Shown here: positions 42,423 to 51,955 of the stretch, piece by piece | Numbering within the stretch: the first letter of the stretch is position 1 | Layout of the letters: the number at the start of each line of letters is the position of its first letter | Assembly: GCA_964617955.1 (NCBI GenBank) | Contig: CAZTXB010000009.1 | Location: forward strand, 62,001 to 126,000 | Source of the DNA: JABWCE01 sp964617955 | GTDB taxonomy: Bacteria > Bacteroidota > Bacteroidia > NS11-12g > UBA9320 | Direction: 5' to 3' | Length of the DNA stretch: 64,000 bases | Notes under the pieces: generated by a model | Seen by the model: the letters and a program-made list of their open reading frames with translations, nothing else | Databases searched by the model: none | Told to the model about the DNA's origin: nothing | Program-made: the position numbers and the translations under genes

Positions 42423-43973
42423 TTGAAAAAACAACTCTTACTCATTTTTGGATCCCCTGTGATCATGTCATTGGGTTGGCCGCCCTTGCCTACCGGAATT
42501 CTGCTTTTTTTCGGACTGTTGCCATTATTCGTTCTTGAGAATGAAGCTAAAAAGTGGGTAGTTTTAAAAATTTACGCTTCCTTGCTGCTGTGGAATATCG
42601 GTACAACCTGGTGGGTATGGAATGCTTCTCCGGAGGGATGCATAGCCATGCTTCTGGCCAACTCGGGTTTGATGCTTTTGCCTTTCATTTTTTACCGCAG
42701 AGTTAAAAGGTTTTTTGGCCTTGTAAGCGGCCTGGCTGCATGGATAATAACTTGGCTGAGCATGGAGTATCTGCATTTGAATTGGGAAATAGCCTATCCC
42801 TGGCTTAATTTAGGCAATGGCATGGCTTGCTTGCCGTGGGCTATACAATGGTACGAATTTACAGGGAGTTTAGGAGGTTCCCTTTGGATACTCTTGGTTA
42901 ATGCCTTGCTCTTTTATTATTTGCGACATCAAAGCAGGAATAATTTATGGAAAGTTGCCGTAACCCTTGCGCTTCCAATCCTTATTTCTTTGCTCATGCT
43001 TACAAGTTCTCCGGAAGGCAAAAGTGAATTAACGGAAATCGTCATTGTGCAGCCCAATGTAGATCCCTATCAAAAATTTGACCAGACCAATCCGGTAGCC
43101 GAAGTTGAGGCCTTCATAAAATTAGCTGAACCAAAAATTTCTGAAAAAACCGAATTTGTGCTCTTCCCTGAAACAGGGTTTACCGAAAATGTTGAGGAGG
43201 CTGAGATAGATTCAAAAATCACCTACAGACTTTTGAAAATCTGGCTTGAAAAACATCCTAACCTCACGCTTGTAACCGGAGGGAATACGTATCGTTTTTT
43301 TGATAGGGATAAAAAGACCGCTACGGCCAGAAAATTTTCAGAAGACAAATATTACGACGTTTACAATGCCGCGATTGCCTTAGATTCATCTGGTGTAAAA
43401 GCCATTTATCGCAAGTCGAAGCTGGTGCCGGGTGTCGAAAAAATGCCGTATACGCAAATTTTTAGCTTTCTTGAGAATTACAGCATCGCTCTGGGCGGAA
43501 TAAGCGGCAGTTTAGGCATTGACAGTTCGAGTTGTGTCATGTTTTCAAAAAATAAGCTTGGAGGGGCACCCCTTATTTGCTACGAATCCATTTTTGGAGA
43601 ATACGTTTCGTCTTTCGTTAAAAAAGGGGCCAACTTCATTTTTGTAATTACCAACGACGGTTGGTGGGGCAATACCCCGGGTTACAGACAGCACCGTGAT
43701 TATGCCGTGTTAAGAGCTATTGAAAATAGGAGGGCAGTGATACGGTGTGCCAATACGGGAATCAGCTGCCGGATTGATACCAAGGGTAATGTCATTGATG
43801 AAACAGCATGGTGGCAACCGGAGGTTAAGACTTACCAAATTGAATCAGGTCAAAACCATACCTTCTATACCCTACATGGTGATTTCATTGCCCTATTCGC
43901 CGCATATCTCTTTCCTTTTGTGTTTTTATTGTCAATATTTGCTAAACCTATAAGTAGAAAAATTTTTAACTAG
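42423..43973 (+). CDS. lnt: Apolipoprotein N-acyltransferase
   Basis: Lnt adds the third acyl chain to lipoproteins at the inner membrane. The 516-residue protein has five or six N-terminal helices and a C-terminal nitrilase domain with the catalytic triad: Glu in LFPETGFTEN, Lys in YRKSKLVPGVEKMPY and Cys in LICYESIFGEYV. A last helix (IALFAAYLFPFVFLLSI) closes the chain. The start is TTG at 42423, supported by the promoter position. Confidence 0.94.
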   Translation: MKKQLLLIFGSPVIMSLGWPPLPTGILLFFGLLPLFVLENEAKKWVVLKIYASLLLWNIGTTWWVWNASPEGCIAMLLANSGLMLLPFIFYRRVKRFFGLVSGLAAWIITWLSMEYLHLNWEIAYPWLNLGNGMACLPWAIQWYEFTGSLGGSLWILLVNALLFYYLRHQSRNNLWKVAVTLALPILISLLMLTSSPEGKSELTEIVIVQPNVDPYQKFDQTNPVAEVEAFIKLAEPKISEKTEFVLFPETGFTENVEEAEIDSKITYRLLKIWLEKHPNLTLVTGGNTYRFFDRDKKTATARKFSEDKYYDVYNAAIALDSSGVKAIYRKSKLVPGVEKMPYTQIFSFLENYSIALGGISGSLGIDSSSCVMFSKNKLGGAPLICYESIFGEYVSSFVKKGANFIFVITNDGWWGNTPGYRQHRDYAVLRAIENRRAVIRCANTGISCRIDTKGNVIDETAWWQPEVKTYQIESGQNHTFYTLHGDFIALFAAYLFPFVFLLSIFAKPISRKIFN

Positions 43974-43993
43974 ATTTACCGTTGTTAAAGTTC

Positions 43994-46258
43994 ATGAGAA
44001 GCGTATTTTTTTTAACCCTTTCCTTATTTTTCATAATTAACTCTGCAGAGGCTCAGAAGTCTCGCTACAATGGTGTTGGACGGTGGCGCACCCATTTTCC
44101 TTATAAAAATGCTACACAAATTCAAGAGGCAGGGGACTTCATTTATGTTTTACCTGAAAAGGGATTTTACACTTTTCATCAGCCAAGTGGTGAGATCAAC
44201 ATTTACTCCAAAGTGAATGGCTTTAGCGATATTGATGTCTCCATTATGCGATACATTCCTTCGCTTAATAAAATGGTTTTTGTTTACTCATCGGGCAACA
44301 TCGATATCCTGAACCTGGCTAACAACACCATCGAAAACATTCCTGACATTCTTCGCAAAAGCGTATTGGGTGAAAAATTGTTTTTTGATCTGCAATATTT
44401 CAACGACAAAGCTTATTTAGCTACCAGTTTTGGAATTATGGTGATTGATTTGGCCCGCTTAGAAATCAGCGATTCTTACCAAAACATAGACCCAAGTGGT
44501 TTGGTGGCCGTTTACTCCATTTCCCCTTACAAGGATTTTATATTTGCAGGTACAAGCAAAGGTATTTTAAGAGCAAAAGCCAAAGGAAGCAACCTCAGTG
44601 ACTTTAACAGTTGGCAAAATATAAAACCCGGATTTGAAAGTAAATTTCTAAGGACTTTCGATGATAAGTTGTATGCGGTTAACGATTCAGTTTTTCAGAT
44701 GTACGACGGCAATAATTGGAGCAATGTAAGTGGCAATAAAAGGCGTAACTCCGTTGGATTGGAGGTGTGCCATAACCAAATTATTGAAAGCCATTGGGGT
44801 GGTTTCATTATTGGTAAACCTGGAGGAAGCATTGATAGCATCCGGGAAACTTTTGTTGAATGTGGAATTTTGGATATCAACAACAAAGTATGGACCGGGG
44901 GTATTGGCTTAGGTTGTTTTACCATTAATGTGAAAGGGGAATATGGATACCTGGGCATCAATGGTCCTAACAGTATAAATTCTTACACCATTGCCTCATG
45001 GCAAGATGAAATTTGGGTAAGCGGCGGAGGTACAACATTTGCCTATTCACCTACATTTAGCGGAGCAGGCTACTACTATTTTAAGGATAACCTATGGCAA
45101 AATCGTCCATCCAGTCCGCCTGAATTGGCAGCTATGTACGATTTTACAACCATTGCCATAAACAAAACCAGTGGCGAAACCTGGCTTGGCACCCATGGCA
45201 CAGGTATAGCCCGCTTGCATATGGGGAAGTTTTTAGAGCGGTTTGATGAACATAACAGCACCTTAACAAAACAAGCCGGTTTATATACCCTGGTCACCGG
45301 CTTAGCACTTGACAGCAAAGGCAATCTCTGGGCCTCAAACTTTGAAGCGGATAAATGCATCTCTCAGCGGCTTGTCAACGGCAAATGGCAAAGTTATCGT
45401 TTGAGCAAAAATGCAGTTGGAAGGATGATTATTGATGATCTTGATCAGAAATGGATTATTTCACCGCGCTCAGGATCGACAAGTCCACAAGGGATTATTA
45501 TTTTTAAAGAAGCTCAAGGTGCTCAGCCTCAGAAGGAAAGAACCATATCCAACGGAAAAGGAAATGGCAATTTGCCTTCCAATAGAGTGAACACTTTTTT
45601 GGTTGACAAAGACAATGAGATTTGGATTGGGACGGATGAAGGGCTGGCTGTATTCTTTAATCCTGCGAGGGCCTTTGATTTGACGGAAGATGCACAACAA
45701 ATCATTGTGGATCAGAATGGCGTCATTGGGTATTTGCTGGGAACAGAAACCATTAACGACATGTGCTTGGACGGGGCCAACCGGAAATGGGCTGTGACGA
45801 ATAATGGCGCCTTCTTAATTGAGAAAGATGGAACCAGTGTCATTCAGCATTTTACCGTGGATAATTCGCCATTGCCGAGTAATATTATCAAATCGGTAGG
45901 CGTAAATGGTCAAACGGGAGAAGTATTTTTTGGAACTGAACAGGGAATAGTCTCCTATGGGGGTAATGCCACAGACGCAAATGATGAGCATAGTAAAACC
46001 GTTAAAATCTATCCCAATCCGGTGCATCCAAATTATGAAGGCGATATCACCATTCAAGGTCTTCCCGATTATGCCACGGTTAAGATTACCGATGTTTCAG
46101 GTCGTATTATTTTTGAAACCCTATCCAATGGGGGCATTGCCACCTGGAATGGCAAAATGTTTAACGGGGAGCGCCCACAAACAGGAATTTATCTGGTCAT
46201 AAGCAGCAATAAGGACGACAAGGATAGCCGGGTAAACAAGCTGCTTTTTGTCAACTGA
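43994..46258 (+). CDS. porZ: PorZ-like T9SS component (propellers plus sorting domain)
   Basis: The 754-residue protein has a signal peptide (VFFLTLSLFFIINSAEAQ), an N-terminal VGRWRTHFPYKNATQI typical of PorZ, two successive beta-propellers with two-component-regulator-propeller motifs (WLGTHGTGIARL, IWIGTDEGLAVF, FFGTEQGIVSY), and a C-terminal sorting domain (VKIYPNPVHPN... to LLFVN). PorZ lies in the T9SS attachment complex and presents A-type LPS to the PorU sortase. It lies between lnt and a GT-C gene; recO follows, a neighbour I recall from other Bacteroidota. Confidence 0.85.
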   Translation: MRSVFFLTLSLFFIINSAEAQKSRYNGVGRWRTHFPYKNATQIQEAGDFIYVLPEKGFYTFHQPSGEINIYSKVNGFSDIDVSIMRYIPSLNKMVFVYSSGNIDILNLANNTIENIPDILRKSVLGEKLFFDLQYFNDKAYLATSFGIMVIDLARLEISDSYQNIDPSGLVAVYSISPYKDFIFAGTSKGILRAKAKGSNLSDFNSWQNIKPGFESKFLRTFDDKLYAVNDSVFQMYDGNNWSNVSGNKRRNSVGLEVCHNQIIESHWGGFIIGKPGGSIDSIRETFVECGILDINNKVWTGGIGLGCFTINVKGEYGYLGINGPNSINSYTIASWQDEIWVSGGGTTFAYSPTFSGAGYYYFKDNLWQNRPSSPPELAAMYDFTTIAINKTSGETWLGTHGTGIARLHMGKFLERFDEHNSTLTKQAGLYTLVTGLALDSKGNLWASNFEADKCISQRLVNGKWQSYRLSKNAVGRMIIDDLDQKWIISPRSGSTSPQGIIIFKEAQGAQPQKERTISNGKGNGNLPSNRVNTFLVDKDNEIWIGTDEGLAVFFNPARAFDLTEDAQQIIVDQNGVIGYLLGTETINDMCLDGANRKWAVTNNGAFLIEKDGTSVIQHFTVDNSPLPSNIIKSVGVNGQTGEVFFGTEQGIVSYGGNATDANDEHSKTVKIYPNPVHPNYEGDITIQGLPDYATVKITDVSGRIIFETLSNGGIATWNGKMFNGERPQTGIYLVISSNKDDKDSRVNKLLFVN

Positions 46259-47940
46259 TGCGAAAAACCATTATACTGTTAACCCTCTCTTCTTTCGTGC
46301 TGTGGTTAACCGTATTCATTGTTCTCAATCTTTTTTCTTACGAGCTAATAACCGGGAAACTGTTTTCAATTTTGCATATTGAGATAGACAGACAGGCCGT
46401 CTATCGGAATATTTTAACAGCAAGTACATTTTATCAAATGAAGTGGCTGGCCTGTATTCTGGCTATAGCATCGGGTTTGTTTTTATTAATGATTTTAAAA
46501 TATCCGACTCTGGTAAAGACCATTTCGAATTGGTTTTTGCCTTTGATTGCGTTTCCAAAATGGATTGTTCATGAACTAAAAGCATGCCAGCGTCTGGAGC
46601 TATGGCTTTTGGCCGGACTCTTTGCTTTAATCCTTGTTCAGAGGGTATTTCTCATCGTTGAACTTCCTGTAGTCTATGATGAGGCATGGACATACCTTTC
46701 TTTTACCTCGAAAAATCCATTGGTTGCCGCCTGTTTTTATCCGGCTTCTAACAACCACATTCTCTTTTCTCACCTCACTCACCTTACAAAATTATTGCCC
46801 TGGAACATTCTGGTTAATTTAAGAATCAGTGCATTTTTGCCAGGCATGCTCAGCTTATTGGTTTTTTATTTTTGTTTAAAAAGATATGTGGGCCTATGGC
46901 CTTTGCTGTTAAGTACCTTGATGTTGGCTATGAGTTTTCCTATGCTATATTACGGGGTTATAGGCAGGGGGTATTCGCTCATGACTTTCTTTTTTGCGCT
47001 TGGTTTTTTCTCGACTTTGAAATTATTGAAGCAACCTGATAATGCCAATGTATGGCGTTATTTGACCCTCTCAAACATCTTTGGATTGTATACCATCCCC
47101 ACATATTTATACCCATTTATTGGTTTGAATGGTTTTTTACTTGTGTTCCTCGTCTATCAAAATAGAAAGTCAGAAATAAAATTATTGTTAAAGTCGGCAA
47201 CTCTAAGCCTGTGTTGTGTTTTTGTGCTATACCTACCAGTTTTCATAGTGAGCGGAATCGCCTCTGTTGTCAGCAATAAATTTGTGCTTTCTATGTCTTA
47301 TCCTCAGATAGCAGGGAAAATCCCGTCCTATTTTGGACAGACTGTTCAATTTATCACAGGCTTTAAAGGAGTGCTTGTACCCATCACGATGGTTTCCATC
47401 ATAGGATTAGGCTATTTCTTAATAAAAATGCGTAAAGAGGAGAAAATATTCCCGATCTTCCTTCTACTGACACCCATACTTTTTATTGGCATTCAGAGGG
47501 TATTGCCGGTTGAAAGAACCTGGGTCTATTTAATGGTCCCACTCGCTTTTTACATGGGTCTGTTGTTGGAATCCATAAAATTCAGAATTTTGTGCTCAAT
47601 GGCTGTCGCCCTTTTTATAACATTGAATATCATGCATTTGGAAAAAAACTTTTTGTGGTATAATAAGGCGAGCAAGCAGGAATTCGATGAAGGTTGTTAT
47701 TTTTCTAATCGATTTCATACACAAAAGCTCAGTCTTTGGGCCAATGGTGATCTTGTAACCTATTTAGAGTTTAACCAATTGCTTTATAATGAACCCTGGA
47801 TGATACATACCGGGGAATTTTTACCAGATACAGAATTCGACCATGTCATCTTGGACGTCAAAAGGGATCCCAAAAGAGTGGATGAAAAGTATGCCCTTTC
47901 GGAAACTTATTTGGACTATAAGCTATATTCTCCCAAATGA
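46258..47940 (+). CDS. GT-C membrane glycosyltransferase (ArnT/GT39-like)
   Basis: The 560-residue protein has about twelve membrane helices and an acidic catalytic-type motif in the first large loop, LPVVYDEAWTYLSFTSKN (about residue 140), the DE pair expected of GT-C enzymes using lipid-linked sugars. A soluble tail follows from about 470. Its ATG overlaps the TGA of porZ by one base, so it is translationally coupled to porZ; a role in making a surface glycolipid is tempting but inferred only from that context. Confidence 0.75.
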   Translation: MRKTIILLTLSSFVLWLTVFIVLNLFSYELITGKLFSILHIEIDRQAVYRNILTASTFYQMKWLACILAIASGLFLLMILKYPTLVKTISNWFLPLIAFPKWIVHELKACQRLELWLLAGLFALILVQRVFLIVELPVVYDEAWTYLSFTSKNPLVAACFYPASNNHILFSHLTHLTKLLPWNILVNLRISAFLPGMLSLLVFYFCLKRYVGLWPLLLSTLMLAMSFPMLYYGVIGRGYSLMTFFFALGFFSTLKLLKQPDNANVWRYLTLSNIFGLYTIPTYLYPFIGLNGFLLVFLVYQNRKSEIKLLLKSATLSLCCVFVLYLPVFIVSGIASVVSNKFVLSMSYPQIAGKIPSYFGQTVQFITGFKGVLVPITMVSIIGLGYFLIKMRKEEKIFPIFLLLTPILFIGIQRVLPVERTWVYLMVPLAFYMGLLLESIKFRILCSMAVALFITLNIMHLEKNFLWYNKASKQEFDEGCYFSNRFHTQKLSLWANGDLVTYLEFNQLLYNEPWMIHTGEFLPDTEFDHVILDVKRDPKRVDEKYALSETYLDYKLYSPK

Positions 47941-47941
47941 A

Positions 47942-48667
47942 ATGCTAAAAACTGAAGCCATTTGCATTAAAAATACCCGTTTTGGGGAGTCTTCGGTGGT
48001 GAGCAAAATGTTCACGGTCGACAGTGGTTTAAATTCATTTATGATTCAGGGTTTAAACAGGAAAAAAAATGCCATTCAACCCTCTCATATTCTGCCGGGC
48101 AATTTACTAGAAATGGTGGTATACAACAGAAGTTATGGGAGCGTTCAGCGTGTAAAGGAGATTCGAATTACCCATCCGTTAACCGAGATTCACACCAATA
48201 TGGTAAAAAGTGCCATTCTTCAATTTATGCTTGAAATCGTTGTCAAATCTAATGAAGAAGACTTTAGAGACCCTGTAGTGTTTGAGTTTTTAAAACAATG
48301 TATTTTGGAGTTAGAGTCACAATCCGATAATCTTTCGGGTTTTCCCCTGCTGTTTTTATGCAAGAATTTAAGGCATTCAGGTTGGTTTCCAAACGTAGAA
48401 GTTTTTAAACCGGGCTATATTTTTGATTTAAATGAAGGGAAATTTGAAAGCTTTGAAAACATCAGTGGTCATGTGAAATTGAGTATTGAGGAGAGCCTCG
48501 ATTTGTATAACATCTTAAAATTGGTTCAAGAAAACCTAAAAGTTCCGCAAGAATCATTGGTTCACAGAAAAGCCTTGTTTTCAAGTTTACTCTACTATTA
48601 TCAAATACATTTGTTAAAAGGAAAACCTATTAAATCGCCGGTAATATTAGCCGAAATCTTGGGTTAG
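47942..48667 (+). CDS. recO: DNA repair protein RecO
   Basis: The 241-residue protein is RecO, which with RecR loads RecA on SSB-coated DNA. The N-terminal OB fold is clear (MLKTEAICIKNTRFGESSVV, VDSGLNSFMIQGLNRKKN, ILPGNLLEMVVYNRSYG), followed by a helical domain. Bacteroidota RecO proteins are of this size. The ATG at 47942 lies 1 bp after the glycosyltransferase stop. A longer frame back to 47843 overlaps that gene and is not used. Confidence 0.9.
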   Translation: MLKTEAICIKNTRFGESSVVSKMFTVDSGLNSFMIQGLNRKKNAIQPSHILPGNLLEMVVYNRSYGSVQRVKEIRITHPLTEIHTNMVKSAILQFMLEIVVKSNEEDFRDPVVFEFLKQCILELESQSDNLSGFPLLFLCKNLRHSGWFPNVEVFKPGYIFDLNEGKFESFENISGHVKLSIEESLDLYNILKLVQENLKVPQESLVHRKALFSSLLYYYQIHLLKGKPIKSPVILAEILG

Positions 48668-48800
48668 TTTTTCATAAAATCTGTAGCATTACTTCTCAAA
48701 CTTACCATTTCATTCAAAACCAAGGGTGTTCATCCTTGAAAATTCACCTTTCACGGCAACTATTTTTAATAAAGTTCGGATATTGTGAAAATTTAATAAT

Positions 48801-48808
48801 TAAATTTG
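48801..48808 (+). promoter_or_regulatory. Candidate -7 element upstream of the repeat protein
   Basis: TAAATTTG is a TAnnTTTG match 82 bases before the ATG at 48891. A TTG lies only 15 bases upstream, too near for a standard -33. The rest of this 223-bp gap holds only a short CAAGG/CCTTG hairpin (48721-48738) after recO. Confidence 0.4.
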
Positions 48809-48890
48809 TCTAAAAATGAAGGGTCCGACCCGGAAATTTTCTATCGCAAAGACTTTGTGAGAAGGTCGTTCATTTCTTAATTATAAAAAC

Positions 48891-51800
48891 ATGTTACACA
48901 GAAATTATGTATTCGCATTGCTTTTGAGTTTTACATTGGTGAATCTCAACGGTCAAAGTATTCAAGTAGTTATGAGCCCAAATCCTTCGCCCTATATTTC
49001 GGATTGGCAGGATAAAACAGAAACCGCCACTCTGATTATAAGCAACATAAGTGGCAGAGATATTTCTGTTAAAATTAAAACGGAACTCTATGACAGCAAA
49101 GGTACGCTGGTTGCGAATACGGATGCTTCGAAAATGCCTATACTGATTGTGCCACCTGGAGTAAATCAATACCATGCTGAGGATATTTTCCCATCCAATG
49201 CAGTGAGTTATAAAGGCAGTTTGCAAATTTCGACTGTTAAAACGGGCAGAATTCCTGATGACAGTTATAAATTTTGTGTTACGCTCACAGACCCTCAAAA
49301 CGGAAACCCGATGGGTACCTCGGGTACCGTATGTAAACTGTTCAACATCCTGGATATTCAGGCACCGGTGCTTATCAATCCAAGGGATGAAGAAAGCATC
49401 CCGGAGTCAGGAATTAAGGGTATTGTTTTCCGATGGTCACCTGTGACACCGGCCCCTAAAATGATAGTAACCTACCGATTGCAAATTTGGGAAGTCTTGG
49501 AAGGGCAAAATGGGATGACCGCCTTAAGAAGCAACCAGCCAATTGTGGAAAAGGATTACCGAGGCCTTTTACAAACACAGTGGCCTGTTGAATTTGCCAT
49601 GCCTGAAGTAGGTAAAAAGTATGTTTGGACGGTAACCCCACTGGATGACCAAGAAAGAAAACTGGTGGATGGAAATGGCTTTGCGCAGCCTTTCGGTTTT
49701 AGTATACAAGCAGGTTCAGCGGTTCTCACGTCACAGGAAATAGTTTTACTCAGCCCGGCAGACAATGCAGAGATAGATCCGTTAAAGGCTGTGCTTTTTT
49801 CATGGAAAGGAGGATCTAACTTGCAAAACAACAGCGCAACTTATCGCTTAAAAGTATGGCAACTGATGCAAGGCCAAAACCCCTCTCAAGCTATGCGTGA
49901 GAATGAACCGATTTTTACAAGAGATATGGAAAATGTGACGCAAATAGAGGCTCAAAATATTTATACAGGTCCCTGCAGACCCCCCTATTTGTGTGCCTAT
50001 GTTTGGCTCGTTGAACTCTCAAATTCCCAATCGGCTGGAGAGAATATTAAAAGTAAAGCTTCCGGTTTTCGTTTTATGGAGGAAAAAAGCGCGTCCCTTA
50101 TCTTAAAGACTCCTGCCGATAATTCGGAACTCGAGAACGGCAAGTCCATAACTTTTTCCTGGTCTCATACGCCTGTTCAGGGGGCAAGCCCAGGATCCTA
50201 TCGCATTAAGGTTTGGCAATTAATGCAAGGACAAAATGGATCACAGGCTATGGCATCAAACCCACCCATCCTGGAAAAAGATGTTAAGGATATACTGATT
50301 GATGTGAAGGATCAGTCCATGAAAGCCGTGTTAGATCTCGAAACTGGTCCCTGCCGACCACCGTATTTATGCAATTTCGTTTGGACAGTTGAACCTTTAG
50401 TGGCAGGTGGTTCAAATGAAGGCAAGCGAAGTCAGGCTTATAATTTTAAGATAAAAAGCCCTCAGGAATCCTCATTGCGGAATTTAACCCCAAGCGGCCT
50501 CATTGAGGCAGGCCCTTTTGAAGAATTAAACTTTAGCTGGACCCCGTTGGAAGTTAACGCTGTAGAACCGGTTACTTACCGATTGAAAATTTGGCAGCTA
50601 AAAGGAGATCTAAGTCCTGCCGATGTCATGAGGAGCAATAACCCTATTGTAACAAAAGAGGTGAGCAACATCACCCAAACTACCGTGTCTAATGTTTATA
50701 CGGGACCCTGCCGACCACCTTATTTATGTAATTTTGTTTGGAATGTACAGGCTATGACGAGATCAGGCGGGGTTGTTAATTCAAAAACGTCAGAGTTTAC
50801 AGAGTTTAAAATTAAAAAACCAAAGTATACGATTTCACTCCAACTGCCGGAGAACAATTCAAAGATAGACCCTCAAAATGACATTATCTTTAAGTGGACT
50901 GCACCGGCAACTACCACAAAACAAGAGGTGAGATACCGATTAAAGGTATGGCCACTATTAAACGGACAAGATGCGGATATGGCCATGCGCAACAATCAGC
51001 CCTCCTTCCATAGAATGGTCGAAAACCTCAACGAAATCACCGTTTCGGGATTGTACACGGGTCCTTGCCGTCCGCCATATCTGTGCATAGAAATGTGGAA
51101 GATAGAGGCATTTGTTCTCAACGGTCAGGGCACAGAGGAACTTATTGGTGAAAGCGAAGCTTCCAAGTTTTATATTTCACAAGGAAAATGGTCCTCAGTG
51201 AAATTAAGTTCCCCAAAAAATTTAGAAGAGGTTGACTTGGGTAAGGCGGTAGTATTCCGTTGGACAAGCCCGGAGCCTAAGGATCCTGGTGCTGTGACTT
51301 ATAGATTGAGAATTTGGCAACTCATGGATGGCATGGGCAAAACCGAAACCATGCGCAAAAGCCAAGCTTCCATCACCAAAGAAGTGAATAACTTAACTGA
51401 GGTGACGGTTTCAGACTTGTATACAGGTCCCTGCCGACCCCCTTACCTCTGCGATTTTATTTGGAATGTTCAGGCCTCTAATTCGGCAGGTATTGGAATT
51501 GGCGATAACAATGGAGTCAGTGAGACATTTGAAATCATCGGACTTAATACCAGAAGTTCTGCGCTTTCTCCTACTTCGCCGGAAGATGGAGCGGAGCTCG
51601 ATACACTGCAACCCATTGTATTTAAATGGGCAGCGCCTAAAACAAGTGACAAGGTTACATACCGATTAAAAGTATGGCAGCTCATGCAAGGTCAAAATGC
51701 ATCCCAGGCCATGCGGAGCAATCAGCCCATTGTAACAAGGGAAGTTGACAACCTGAACGAACTTACCCTGACCAATTTGTATACCGGTCCTTGCAGGCCC

Positions 51801-51914
51801 CCTTATTTATGCGATTTTGTTTGGAGCGTTTCCGTAGCCCCACAAGGTGAAAATGCAGACGCTATTAAAAGCAAATCCTCAGTTTTTCATTATTCTCCAC
51901 TAAAAAAAAAATAA
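48891..51914 (+). CDS. Large secreted repeat protein with six GPCRPPYLC modules
   Basis: The 1007-residue protein has a signal peptide (YVFALLLSFTLVNLNGQ), an N-terminal beta domain (about 20-155, recalling TANFOR-type domains) and seven FN3-like modules of about 120 residues from 156 on. Each has a strand such as YRLKVWQLMQGQN, and modules 2-7 carry the invariant motif GPCRPPYLC at residues about 360, 486, 605, 724, 846 and 966; module 1 lacks it. The paired Cys probably form a disulfide in each module. There is no sorting domain: it ends SPLKKK just before an A10 tract. Function is unknown; surface adhesion or scaffolding is possible. Confidence 0.85.
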   Translation: MLHRNYVFALLLSFTLVNLNGQSIQVVMSPNPSPYISDWQDKTETATLIISNISGRDISVKIKTELYDSKGTLVANTDASKMPILIVPPGVNQYHAEDIFPSNAVSYKGSLQISTVKTGRIPDDSYKFCVTLTDPQNGNPMGTSGTVCKLFNILDIQAPVLINPRDEESIPESGIKGIVFRWSPVTPAPKMIVTYRLQIWEVLEGQNGMTALRSNQPIVEKDYRGLLQTQWPVEFAMPEVGKKYVWTVTPLDDQERKLVDGNGFAQPFGFSIQAGSAVLTSQEIVLLSPADNAEIDPLKAVLFSWKGGSNLQNNSATYRLKVWQLMQGQNPSQAMRENEPIFTRDMENVTQIEAQNIYTGPCRPPYLCAYVWLVELSNSQSAGENIKSKASGFRFMEEKSASLILKTPADNSELENGKSITFSWSHTPVQGASPGSYRIKVWQLMQGQNGSQAMASNPPILEKDVKDILIDVKDQSMKAVLDLETGPCRPPYLCNFVWTVEPLVAGGSNEGKRSQAYNFKIKSPQESSLRNLTPSGLIEAGPFEELNFSWTPLEVNAVEPVTYRLKIWQLKGDLSPADVMRSNNPIVTKEVSNITQTTVSNVYTGPCRPPYLCNFVWNVQAMTRSGGVVNSKTSEFTEFKIKKPKYTISLQLPENNSKIDPQNDIIFKWTAPATTTKQEVRYRLKVWPLLNGQDADMAMRNNQPSFHRMVENLNEITVSGLYTGPCRPPYLCIEMWKIEAFVLNGQGTEELIGESEASKFYISQGKWSSVKLSSPKNLEEVDLGKAVVFRWTSPEPKDPGAVTYRLRIWQLMDGMGKTETMRKSQASITKEVNNLTEVTVSDLYTGPCRPPYLCDFIWNVQASNSAGIGIGDNNGVSETFEIIGLNTRSSALSPTSPEDGAELDTLQPIVFKWAAPKTSDKVTYRLKVWQLMQGQNASQAMRSNQPIVTREVDNLNELTLTNLYTGPCRPPYLCDFVWSVSVAPQGENADAIKSKSSVFHYSPLKKK
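51902..51911 (+). other. A10 tract at the junction of two frames
   Basis: Ten A directly precede the TAA of the repeat protein (A AAA AAA slippery context). The next frame is open across this junction in the -1 phase and has no ATG start, so a -1 shift here would fuse the two genes. Confidence 0.6.
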
Positions 51915-51955
51915 ATGAAAGCTTTGGGTGGGGAATAAAATTTGGCAAAAAAGAG

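Noticed and set aside
47843..47941. Upstream extension of recO
   Set aside because: The extra residues overlap the glycosyltransferase end in another frame; the ATG at 47942 gives the known OB-fold start.
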